Assembly (NCBI RefSeq): GCF_000745965.1
Contig: NZ_JQKI01000005.1
Span: 124,001 to 188,000, forward strand
Reading direction: 5' to 3'
Origin: Edaphobacter aggregans DSM 19364
GTDB taxonomy: Bacteria > Acidobacteriota > Terriglobia > Terriglobales > Acidobacteriaceae
DNA: 64,000 bases
The translations under genes were made by a program, and so were the position numbers. This document shows positions 50,560 through 57,486 of this stretch, one piece after another. The notes under the pieces were generated by a model, which did not search any database, had not been told where the DNA came from, and saw nothing but the letters and a program-made list of their open reading frames with translations. Position 1 is the stretch's first letter. Each line of letters opens with the position of its first letter.

Positions 50560-51180
50560 GTGAAGCTGATCGTCGGTCTTGGGAATCCTGGAATCGAATA
50601 TCAGTTCACGCCGCACAACGCCGGGTTTCTGGCAGTGGATCGCATCGCGGAAGATTGCGGTGTGGTGATCACCAATCGGCGTGGCAGGGCTTTGACGGCG
50701 AGGGCGAGGTTTGCAGGGCAGGATGTTCTGCTGGCCAAGCCGGAGACGTACATGAACCTGAGCGGGCTTTCGGTGGCCGCGCTGGTTGAGGAACTGGAGA
50801 TCGAGGACGTCACGAAGGACGTGATCGTTCTCTACGACGAGCTGGCGTTTCCGCTGGGGCAGTTTCGGATTGCACAGCGCGGCTCGGCGAACGGGCACAA
50901 CGGAGTGAAGTCGGTCTCCGGTGCGCTCGGGACAGAGGAGTGGATCAGGGTCCGAATCGGCGTGGGCAAGCCCGCGCTCGAGGACGGACGAGAGATCAAG
51001 GCGGGAGGCAGGGATTATCTGCTGACGCCGATGCGCAAGCAGGAGCTTGCGGTGCTGGATGAGGTGCTCGATCGCGTGAAGGTGGCGGTCGAGACGGTGC
51101 TGACCAAGGGGGTCAGTGCCGCGATGAACGAGTTCAACCGTCGCGCAGAGCCGGAACAGGGCGAAGGCGGCGGGAAGTAG
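50560..51180 (+). CDS. pth: Peptidyl-tRNA hydrolase
   Basis: A 206-residue enzyme that recycles peptidyl-tRNA from stalled ribosomes. It starts at GTG (VKLIVGLGNPGIEYQFTPHN) and has the catalytic His in TPHNAGF (about residue 20), the KPETYMNLSG loop (about 63-72), and DELAFPLGQFRIAQRGSANG then HNGVKSV. The length is normal, with a short extra C-terminal tail. It is separated by 69 bases from rplY. Confidence 0.95.
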   Translation: MKLIVGLGNPGIEYQFTPHNAGFLAVDRIAEDCGVVITNRRGRALTARARFAGQDVLLAKPETYMNLSGLSVAALVEELEIEDVTKDVIVLYDELAFPLGQFRIAQRGSANGHNGVKSVSGALGTEEWIRVRIGVGKPALEDGREIKAGGRDYLLTPMRKQELAVLDEVLDRVKVAVETVLTKGVSAAMNEFNRRAEPEQGEGGGK

Positions 51181-51267
51181 AAGGACCAACGCAGTAGATT
51201 CCATACCGAGCGAGTGGTACGATGCTCGCCGGTGCGAAGCAGAACTTCGCAGAAAGAAGTGAAGCGC

Positions 51268-51708
51268 ATGAACCGCACTTATGAAGTGATGTACATCGTC
51301 CGTCCGGACGTGGAAGAGGCAGACCTCGACAAGCTGATCGAAGGCTTTGAGAAGAACGTGACCGACGGCGGCGGAGAGGTGAAGTCGACCGAGAAGATGG
51401 GGCGTCGCCGCCTGGCCTACACGGTTCGCAAGTTCAACGACGGCTTCTACGTGCTGATGACGGTGATCGCCGCCGGCTCTCTGATGGGCGAGATCGAGCG
51501 CCGTCTGCGCGTCTCCGAGCAGGTGATCAAGTTCATCACCGTCCGCATCGACGAAGAGGAGAAGCGGCTGGCCAAGGTCAAGGCGATCCGCGATACCAAG
51601 GTGAAGCGCAGCACGCTACCGGTCGCCGCGGCACCGGTCGAGAGCGCGGAGGCGCATGCGCATGTTGCCCCTGAGGCGCACCCGACGGAGCCCGCAGCCG
51701 CGGTCTAA
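51268..51708 (+). CDS. rpsF: 30S ribosomal protein S6
   Basis: A 146-residue S6. Residues 1-100 form the ferredoxin-like fold: MNRTYEVMYIVRPDVEE, EKMGRRRLAYTVRKFNDGFY and EQVIKFITVRIDEEEKR. A lysine-rich then alanine/proline-rich tail follows. ATG 51268 gives the canonical start; the frame is open 18 codons upstream but without family features. First gene of a rpsF-rpsR-rplI cluster. Confidence 0.96.
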   Translation: MNRTYEVMYIVRPDVEEADLDKLIEGFEKNVTDGGGEVKSTEKMGRRRLAYTVRKFNDGFYVLMTVIAAGSLMGEIERRLRVSEQVIKFITVRIDEEEKRLAKVKAIRDTKVKRSTLPVAAAPVESAEAHAHVAPEAHPTEPAAAV

Positions 51709-51870
51709 ACGTCGCGAGAGATTCTGCGGTACGGTTTTCGCCATCGCGTGAAGCAGTACCCATCGCCTGAAACCGCTTCCGTGCCTCCGCTGACGCGGAG
51801 CATGTCCAGAGACTCCACGGCGTGTCTGGAGCGGTAAGACGGCACCAACGAACGAGAGAGGAAATCGACA

Positions 51871-52218
51871 ATGGCTGACGAGACGACGAGCACGCACTCC
51901 ACGGAGCACTCCGCTCCTCACGCACCACGCCCCGCAGGCCCTGGCGGCCCGCGCCCACCGCGCCCCGCAGGCGGTCCTGGCGGCGGACCTGGCGGACGGA
52001 AGTTCTTCCGTCGCAAGAAGGTCTGCAAGTTCTGCACGGAGAAGATCGACGCGATCTCCTACCGCGACGTTCGCCTGCTTCAGGGCTTTGTGGCCGAGCG
52101 CGGCAAGATTGTTCCGCGCCGCCTGACGGGCGTCTGCACGCGGCATCAGCGCCGCCTTTCGCTGGCGATCAAGCAGTCGCGCAACATCGCCCTGCTTGCC
52201 TTCGCGACGCGCTACTAA
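51871..52218 (+). CDS. rpsR: 30S ribosomal protein S18
   Basis: A 115-residue S18. The conserved part ([40 protein letters not shown]) is the usual 70 residues. A Pro/Gly/Ala-rich N-terminal extension of about 45 residues ([20 protein letters not shown]) is unusual but in frame, and the ATG at 51871 has a good AGAGAGG site. S18 binds S6 on the 30S platform, consistent with its position after rpsF. Confidence 0.95.
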   Translation: MADETTSTHSTEHSAPHAPRPAGPGGPRPPRPAGGPGGGPGGRKFFRRKKVCKFCTEKIDAISYRDVRLLQGFVAERGKIVPRRLTGVCTRHQRRLSLAIKQSRNIALLAFATRY

Positions 52219-52269
52219 TTTTGCTCCGCTTGCGCGGGCGAGCGGCAAGAAGAGATTGGAGAGAGTTCC

Positions 52270-52755
52270 ATGGAAGTCATTCTGAAGGAAGATGTACTGA
52301 AGCTCGGTCACCGCGGCGATGTCGTCAAGGTCGCGGACGGCTACGGGCGCAACTACCTGCTGCCGGAGAAGCTGGCCATCGAGGCCACGGCAGCCAACAA
52401 GGCCGTGATCGAGCAGATGAAGGGCTCGGCGCTTCGCAAGTCGGCCAAGGAGAAGGTCGACGCCGAGTCGCTGGCGACGACGCTGGACGCGGTCGAGCTG
52501 GTCTTCGAGCGCAAGGTGGGCGAGCACGAGCACCTGTTCGGCTCGGTGACGTCGGCCGACATTGCCAAGGAGCTTGAGGCGAAGGGCTTCACGGTCGACC
52601 GCCGCAAGATCGCGCTGGACGATCCGCTGAAGTCGCTCGGCGAGTACCACGTTCCGGTGAAGCTGCACCGCGAGGTGACGGCTCACGTGAAGGTGACGGT
52701 CAAGGGCGACCAGCCTGAGGCCGAGGCTGTTTCGGCTGCCGCCGAAGCAGAGTAA
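52270..52755 (+). CDS. rplI: 50S ribosomal protein L9
   Basis: A 161-residue L9. The N-terminal domain MEVILKEDVLKLGHRGDVVK and the signature GYGRNYLLPEKLA are followed by the long connecting helix and the C-terminal rRNA-binding domain (KVGEHEHLFGSVTSADIAKE). Start ATG 52270 follows GGAGAG. The gene ends 28 bases before a strong terminator. Confidence 0.96.
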   Translation: MEVILKEDVLKLGHRGDVVKVADGYGRNYLLPEKLAIEATAANKAVIEQMKGSALRKSAKEKVDAESLATTLDAVELVFERKVGEHEHLFGSVTSADIAKELEAKGFTVDRRKIALDDPLKSLGEYHVPVKLHREVTAHVKVTVKGDQPEAEAVSAAAEAE

Positions 52756-52782
52756 TCACCCTCAACCCCAGAGGTTCAGAAG

Positions 52783-52829
52783 CACCCGGTTGTGAAGGCT
52801 CAGGCCTTCGCGCCGGGTGTTTTCGTTTT
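52783..52829 (+). terminator. Rho-independent terminator of the ribosomal protein operon
   Basis: CACCCGG (52783-52789) pairs with CCGGGTG (52813-52819), with an inner GAAGGC/GCCTTC stem, followed by TTTTCGTTTT. It lies 28 bases after rplI. Confidence 0.9.
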
Positions 52830-52830
52830 G

Positions 52831-52865
52831 CCCCTCCCCCTCCCCCTCCCCCTCCCCCTCCCCCT
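52831..52865. repeat. CTCCCC hexanucleotide tandem repeat
   Basis: About six uninterrupted units of CCCCTC (52831-52865), right after the terminator and before element D. The strand opposite is G-rich (GGGGAG) and could form a quadruplex. Copy number is likely to vary. Confidence 0.85.
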
Positions 52866-52872
52866 TTAATTT

Positions 52873-53161
52873 GCAAGATATTGAATTAGAACGACTTGCG
52901 GGATGGGTTCGATGCAAAATATTGATTGCACATGGGTTATGGGCCAAAATATTGAAATTAAAAGGGTTATAGTGATCGGAAGGCAGCGGACACCCGTTGG
53001 GCTGCGTTCCTTTTTCGATCTAGTTCTATTGTAGAAAAATCGACGGTAATTAGTCGGCGCTTTTGCGCGATTTATTAATTGGCGCAGAAGTCGTTGCTTA
53101 CGTTAGGTTTGTAGCGAACACCTGGCCGTTCGGGCGGTGTCGGGCCCCTTGACAGACTTTT
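52873..53161 (+). repeat. Composite intergenic element, copy D
   Basis: Contains GCAAGATATT (52873-52882), GCAAAATATT (52914-52923) and CCAAAATATT (52944-52953), end-to-end steps 41 and 30. The stretch GGTTATGGGCCAAAATATTG closely matches that of copy A. Then follow GGAAGGCAGC...GCTGCGTTCC (about 52978-53010) with TTTTT, the block TTCTATTGTAG...GTCGGCGCTTTTGCGCG, and the terminal CCTTGACAGACTTTT (53147-53161). It separates the ribosomal operon from the methyltransferase gene. Confidence 0.75.
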
Positions 53162-53232
53162 CCGAGAAAGTGAGCGCGAAGAGGCGCTGCTTCGCGTGGA
53201 GCGAAGCGTGACCTGCGCTCTGGAGGCATGTT

Positions 53233-54255
53233 TTGACGACACAGGCGGGTCCGACTCCGGACCACATTCTGCAGACTGGATTCGCGTTCTGGGAGTCGAA
53301 GGCGCTGTTGAGCGCGGTGGAGATGGGTGTATTTACCGAGCTGGCAGATGGGCCGCAGCAGTTCGACAAGCTGGCGGGGAGGCTGGGGCTGCATCAGCGC
53401 TCGGCGCGGGACTTTCTGGACACGCTGGTTGCGCTGGGCTTTCTGAGGCGCACCGACGACACCTACTCCAACACCGAGGAGACGGACCTGTATCTGGACA
53501 GGCGCAAGCCGAACTATATCGGCGGCATGCTGGAGATGACGAACGCGCGGCTGTACCGCTTCTGGGGCAACCTGACCGAGGCACTGCGCACGGGACGGCT
53601 GCAGAACGAGGCGAAGCACGGTGAGGCTCCGTTCTTCGAGGCTCTGTATGCGGATCCGGCGCGGCTGCGTGGGTTTCTGAAGGCGATGTCGGGACTGAGC
53701 CATGAGGCGAACATCGCGATTGCGAAGCAGTTTCCTTGGGCGAAGTACAAGACGTTTGCCGACGTGGGAACGGCGCAGGGAGACCTGGCGACGCAGATTG
53801 CACTTGCGAATCCGCACCTGACGGGCATCGGGTTCGACCTGCCGGAGTGCGGGCCGATCTTCGAGGAGTACGTCGAGGCCAATGGCGTGAGCGACCGCGT
53901 GCGGTTTCAGCCGGGAAGCTTCTTTACCGACCCGATGCCCGCCGTGGACGTGATCACGATGGGGCACATTCTGCACGACTGGAACCTGGACGAGAAGAAG
54001 ATGCTGGTGAAGAAGGCCTTCGATGCCCTGCCCTCCGGTGGCGCACTGGTCGTGTACGACGCGATCATCGACGACGACCGCTCGAAGAACTCGTTTGGCC
54101 TGATGATGAGCCTGAATATGCTGATTGAGACGGAGGGCGGCTTCGACTACACGGGCGCCGACTGCATGGGATGGATGAAGGAGGCGGGCTTCGCGGAGTG
54201 CTACGTGGAGCACCTGGTGGGGCCGGACTCGATGGTGGTGGGGGTGAAGGGGTAG
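53233..54255 (+). CDS. SAM-dependent O-methyltransferase (dimerisation-domain type)
   Basis: A 340-residue methyltransferase. An N-terminal winged-helix dimerisation domain ([20 protein letters not shown]...[18 protein letters not shown]) precedes a Rossmann domain with the SAM loop [19 protein letters not shown] (about 175-193), acidic [11 protein letters not shown] and catalytic-type [14 protein letters not shown]. The family includes O-methyltransferases of natural-product and quinone pathways; substrate unknown. The start is TTG 53233 with GGAGG six bases before. No biosynthetic partners flank it. Confidence 0.85.
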   Translation: MTTQAGPTPDHILQTGFAFWESKALLSAVEMGVFTELADGPQQFDKLAGRLGLHQRSARDFLDTLVALGFLRRTDDTYSNTEETDLYLDRRKPNYIGGMLEMTNARLYRFWGNLTEALRTGRLQNEAKHGEAPFFEALYADPARLRGFLKAMSGLSHEANIAIAKQFPWAKYKTFADVGTAQGDLATQIALANPHLTGIGFDLPECGPIFEEYVEANGVSDRVRFQPGSFFTDPMPAVDVITMGHILHDWNLDEKKMLVKKAFDALPSGGALVVYDAIIDDDRSKNSFGLMMSLNMLIETEGGFDYTGADCMGWMKEAGFAECYVEHLVGPDSMVVGVKG

Positions 54256-54270
54256 CGCGGTGGGGCCCAA

Positions 54271-54801
54271 CTAGTCGAGCGAGTCGATGATCTGCTCGAC
54301 GACATCGGCCCAGCGTTTTTCTGTCTCTTCGCAGAGGTCGTCGAGGGCGTTGATGGCGGAGGCGGAGACGCCCTTGCTGCGGAGGTACTTCTTGAGGACG
54401 GCGATGTCGCCGCTGATCTGGTCCATGCTGCTGTGCTGGGCGGTGGTGAGGCGCTCGCGGATGGCTTCGACGTCGATGGCGGGCTTGGCGGGTTTGGCCG
54501 GCGGGCGCGGGGTGGGACGGTTGAGGAAGTCGAGATCGGCGATGGAGACGCGGAAGCGCTCGATGTTAGTGCCTTCGAGGTGGAGGTCGACCTGGGTGCC
54601 GGAGAGGCTGACGCGGGAGACGGTATAGACGGTGTCGGACTGAGGGAAGGTGACCTTGTCGCCGACGCTGGGCGGCGGGGGTTTGTCTTCGCGGGAGGAT
54701 CCGCTCTGCGGTCTCTGCGAGAGCGCCTGGGCGAGGCGCTCTTCGACGCTCCGGGTGGGTTCGACGGGCTTCTTTTTACGGGGCTGTCTCGATTTCGCCA
54801 T
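54271..54801 (-). CDS. Hypothetical protein, 176 residues
   Basis: A cytosolic, highly charged protein. It has a basic start (MAKSRQPRKKKPVEPTRS), a small beta region (VGDKVTFPQSDTVYTVSRVS), a Pro-rich linker (RPTPRPPAKPAKPAI, about 103-117) and a helical C-terminus (IRERLTTAQHSSMDQISGDI...LDDLCEETEKRWADVVEQII). The motif at the end resembles coiled-coil interaction helices. No family is recognised. It is convergent with the methyltransferase gene (15 bases between stops). Confidence 0.7.
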   Translation of the reverse strand: MAKSRQPRKKKPVEPTRSVEERLAQALSQRPQSGSSREDKPPPPSVGDKVTFPQSDTVYTVSRVSLSGTQVDLHLEGTNIERFRVSIADLDFLNRPTPRPPAKPAKPAIDVEAIRERLTTAQHSSMDQISGDIAVLKKYLRSKGVSASAINALDDLCEETEKRWADVVEQIIDSLD

Positions 54802-54855
54802 TCTGAATGAGCTTATCAGCGACAGGAGGTTTCGCAGGTGCCGAGATCCTGTAAA

Positions 54856-54914
54856 CCCAGGCCTCAGAAGCGAGACACTTCGACAGGCTCAAGGCAGGGC
54901 CCTGGGGCACCCGC
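54856..54914. repeat. Palindromic repeat with GGGGCACCCG tail, interrupted
   Basis: CCCAGGCCTCAGAAGCGAGA at the left and CCCTGGGGCACCCG at the right match the 35286 copy, but the right arm of the stem is interrupted by CACTTCGACAGGCTCAAGGC and AGGG, a second repeat type. It is a nested or composite case. Confidence 0.7.
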
Positions 54915-54936
54915 TTTTGTGGCGGCGCGGGTTGGG

Positions 54937-54973
54937 GGTCTGGGGAGCAATGGAACAGTGAACCGACTTAAGG
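54937..54973 (+). repeat. 37-bp inverted repeat, left copy
   Basis: GGGTCTGGGGAGCAATGGAA... to 54973 (ending ACTTAAG). Its inverse at 56046-56082 matches at 35 of 37 bases. The pair bounds 1.1 kb with a single secreted-protein gene. Confidence 0.8.
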
Positions 54974-55126
54974 ATTCACATGCCGGCTGGTTTGGTCAGG
55001 ATTCGTTTGCGGTTCGGAGTGGTCGCAGTTCGCCCCGAACGACGGCGCTATCCCGATAAAGCCTTATCGGGCGAGGAGAATCCTTTTCCGGGCAAAGAGA
55101 TATGTCTCACTCGCCATCGCGTGAAC

Positions 55127-55840
55127 CTAGGGATTCAACTGATACGAGTTGGCAAGATCGTCGTTGACCACAATCGCAAGCCCGTTGCTGTTCATCTGGA
55201 GGTCTTGCGTGAGCGTACGCGTGGAAAACTGCCAACCGGACGGCAGCCTCAGCTCGCTCGCCAGATTGGGCAAATCTTTATACATGAGTGTCGTGTCCAC
55301 AATTTGTGCATAGGACTGCATGACATACTCGTTCCCCAAAGGGTCCGTCAAAATGAAAATGGGCTGACCTGCCTTGTAGACAAAAATGGTATCGCGCTGC
55401 ACTTGGTTGGGCACATAAAACTGATTGCCAACTGTGGGTGTGCCAGTGGGGGTGACGATTATACCGCGCAGTCCCATCTCGATAGTGCCGAACGTGAAGG
55501 TCTCGCCCGTGGTGGTACTGCCGGACGCTTGGATTTCATCCATCACCCAATGGCGCGGTCCATTGAGTTGAGCGGATTGAGACCCAAACTCTCGATTCAC
55601 TTCGCCTTCGGTGATTTGGGACCATTGTCCGCGTGGGCATCTATTGAAAGTTAGCGTGTTGTAGACATAGGTGGTTGTTATGGATCCTGTCACGACCGAT
55701 GGAATAATTTCACAATAGCGAACGTCGCGCAGGTTGTTGGTGTCAGTGGAGCCTGCTGCGGCTGGAGCCGCGCGGCCGATGAGGAGTGCCACGAACGCAC
55801 AGACGAGAACCGGCCGGAGTAGAAATCTGATGAGCTTCAT
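55127..55840 (-). CDS. Secreted protein of unknown function inside an inverted-repeat cassette
   Basis: A 237-residue protein with a signal peptide (MKLIRFLLRPVLVCAFVALL, cleavage near APAAAGS). The mature part has Cys42 and Cys67 and is Asn/Thr/Tyr-rich, with QRDTIFVYKAGQPIFILTDP and GNEYVMQSYAQIVDTTLMYK near the C-terminus. No enzyme motif is recognised. It is notably less GC-rich than its neighbours and its ends are bracketed by 37-bp inverted repeats, which suggests acquisition or transposition. A perfect hairpin (CCCGATAA/TTATCGGG, 55052-55071) lies downstream of the stop. Confidence 0.78.
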   Translation of the reverse strand: MKLIRFLLRPVLVCAFVALLIGRAAPAAAGSTDTNNLRDVRYCEIIPSVVTGSITTTYVYNTLTFNRCPRGQWSQITEGEVNREFGSQSAQLNGPRHWVMDEIQASGSTTTGETFTFGTIEMGLRGIIVTPTGTPTVGNQFYVPNQVQRDTIFVYKAGQPIFILTDPLGNEYVMQSYAQIVDTTLMYKDLPNLASELRLPSGWQFSTRTLTQDLQMNSNGLAIVVNDDLANSYQLNP

Positions 55841-56045
55841 TGCGTCTCCTTTCTACTTGGGGAAGCAGGAAGTGATACGTTGGGCGCATTCTAGGCGCGA
55901 TGGTGCGGTTCTGACAAATGCAACGGGTCAATTTCGGTATGAATAACTGGTTTGTTGAATCAAAAGGTTTCATTTTCTGCCGTCCTGGCGAGTTGCCAAA
56001 ACACTAGTCGCATTCAACTCATGCCCTTTTTGCGGGGGAAATCAG

Positions 56046-56082
56046 CTTAAGTTGGTTCACTGTTCCATTGCTCCCCGGACCC
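56046..56082 (-). repeat. 37-bp inverted repeat, right copy
   Basis: Inverse of 54937-54973 with two differences. It abuts the 3' end of the MacB-like permease gene, whose stop codon begins seven bases further on. Confidence 0.8.
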
Positions 56083-56088
56083 CGGTTG

Positions 56089-57390
56089 CTACTCGTATTT
56101 GAGGGTCTCGACCGGGTCCAGGCGCGCGGCGCGGTTGGCGGGAAGGGTTCCGAAGAGGACTCCGACGAGGACGGAGGTTCCGAGCGCGACGACGGCGGAC
56201 CAGGCGGAGACGGGAATCTTGAACGGCGTGAGGAAGCTGACGGAGAGCGGGATGGCGAGGCCGAGGAGGGTTCCGACGAGTCCGCCCGAGAGCGAGAGGA
56301 AGACGGCCTCGGTGAGGAACTGGAGGCGTATCTCGTGGCTGGTGGCTCCGAGGGCCTTGCGGATGCCGATCTCGCGGAGGCGCGCCTGCACATTGGCGAG
56401 CATGGAGTTCATGATGCCGACACCGGAGACGATGAGAGTGATGGCCGCCGCCAGCGTGAGCACGATGGTGAGCATGGTGGCGATCTGCGCCATGACGCTG
56501 AGCACCTGCGTGAGATTGAAGGCGATGTAGACGGAGGTGGGCCGGTGGCGGCTCTTGATGACGTCGAGGATCTCCTGCGAGGCGGGGATGACGAGCGAGG
56601 CGTCCTTCATGGTGAAGAAGATCTGTTTGATGGTGTTGGTACCGGTGAAGTAGCGCGCGACCTCGTAGGGGATGAGGATGGTCTGTTCGGAGATTTCAGA
56701 CGTGCCGAAGGTCTCGACGCGCTCCTTGAAGACGCCGATGATGACGAAGGGGATACCGGATATGGTGATGGAGCGGCCGATGGCGGCGCGGTCGCTCCCG
56801 AAGAGGGCGCGGGCGAAGGGCTCGACCATGACAGCGACCTTGGTGTGGGAGCGGGCGTCCTGATCGTCGAAGAAGCGGCCGGCGAGGATGGCGAGGTTGC
56901 GGACCTCTTTGTACTGGGGGGAGACGCCGAGGAGCATGGTCTCCTTGACGATGCCGCCGCCCATGGAGACGCGGTCGTGGAACTCGAGCATGGGGGAGGA
57001 GGCGATGATGCCGGGGACCTGCTCCATGACGGCGGCCATGTCATCGCGGGTCATGAAGTCGGGGGTGGAGGTGTTGTCGGGCCCGACGCGGTCGCCGCCG
57101 TTGTACTGCATCTCGATCATGTTGGGGCCGATGGAGGAGATGAGGTTGAGGGCGTAGTCCTTGCCGGTGAGGCCGAGGGTGTAGACGAGGATGATGGAGG
57201 CCGAACCGATGATCATGCCGATCATGGTCAGCACGAAGCGGACCTTGCTCGCCTTGAAGGAGTCGATGGCGAGCTTGACGACCTCGCTGAACATCATGGT
57301 GGAGCGGGCGCTCGCGAGGGTGCGCTCGAAGGAGGAGGTAATCCTTCCTTTGTGGGAGCTGGCGGGTTTGGGGAGATTGGCGGTCGCCAT
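56089..57390 (-). CDS. MacB-like ABC transporter permease
   Basis: A 433-residue membrane protein with the four-helix FtsX/MacB layout: one N-terminal helix (SKVRFVLTMIGMIIGSASII), a large periplasmic domain (about 70-300) and three C-terminal helices with the FtsX signature VSGVGIMNSMLANVQARLRE (about 327-346) then GIRKALGATSHEIRLQFL. Such permeases use ATP hydrolysis by a partner to drive periplasmic work such as lipoprotein or peptide efflux. No ATPase gene is adjacent in the window. The first 30 or so residues are poorly conserved and a start at the ATG beginning MFSEVVKL is possible. Confidence 0.9.
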   Translation of the reverse strand: MATANLPKPASSHKGRITSSFERTLASARSTMMFSEVVKLAIDSFKASKVRFVLTMIGMIIGSASIILVYTLGLTGKDYALNLISSIGPNMIEMQYNGGDRVGPDNTSTPDFMTRDDMAAVMEQVPGIIASSPMLEFHDRVSMGGGIVKETMLLGVSPQYKEVRNLAILAGRFFDDQDARSHTKVAVMVEPFARALFGSDRAAIGRSITISGIPFVIIGVFKERVETFGTSEISEQTILIPYEVARYFTGTNTIKQIFFTMKDASLVIPASQEILDVIKSRHRPTSVYIAFNLTQVLSVMAQIATMLTIVLTLAAAITLIVSGVGIMNSMLANVQARLREIGIRKALGATSHEIRLQFLTEAVFLSLSGGLVGTLLGLAIPLSVSFLTPFKIPVSAWSAVVALGTSVLVGVLFGTLPANRAARLDPVETLKYE

Positions 57391-57486
57391 GGGCTGTCCC
57401 TGAGATTAGACGCTCTCCAGTATCGCAGTGGTGCGGGAGTTTGCGCTATAGCGGCCGGGCGGGAGTGGTAAATACCCCGATCTGGC

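Noticed and set aside
52873..52953. Repeated TGCAAAATATTGA boxes as a CRISPR array
   Set aside because: Boxes are about 12 bases, too short and too variable for CRISPR repeats, spacing is unequal, and no cas genes are in the window.
19285..53155. Terminal TTGACAG of the composite elements read as a sigma-70 -35 box
   Set aside because: At 16-18 bases downstream none of the four copies has a TATAAT-like -10, and in two copies it would fire antisense into a neighbouring gene. It is kept as a conserved element end.
56068..57471. Plus-strand frame of 467 residues, Gly/Asp/Glu-rich
   Set aside because: Antisense to the MacB-like permease gene; low-complexity composition from codon bias, not a protein.
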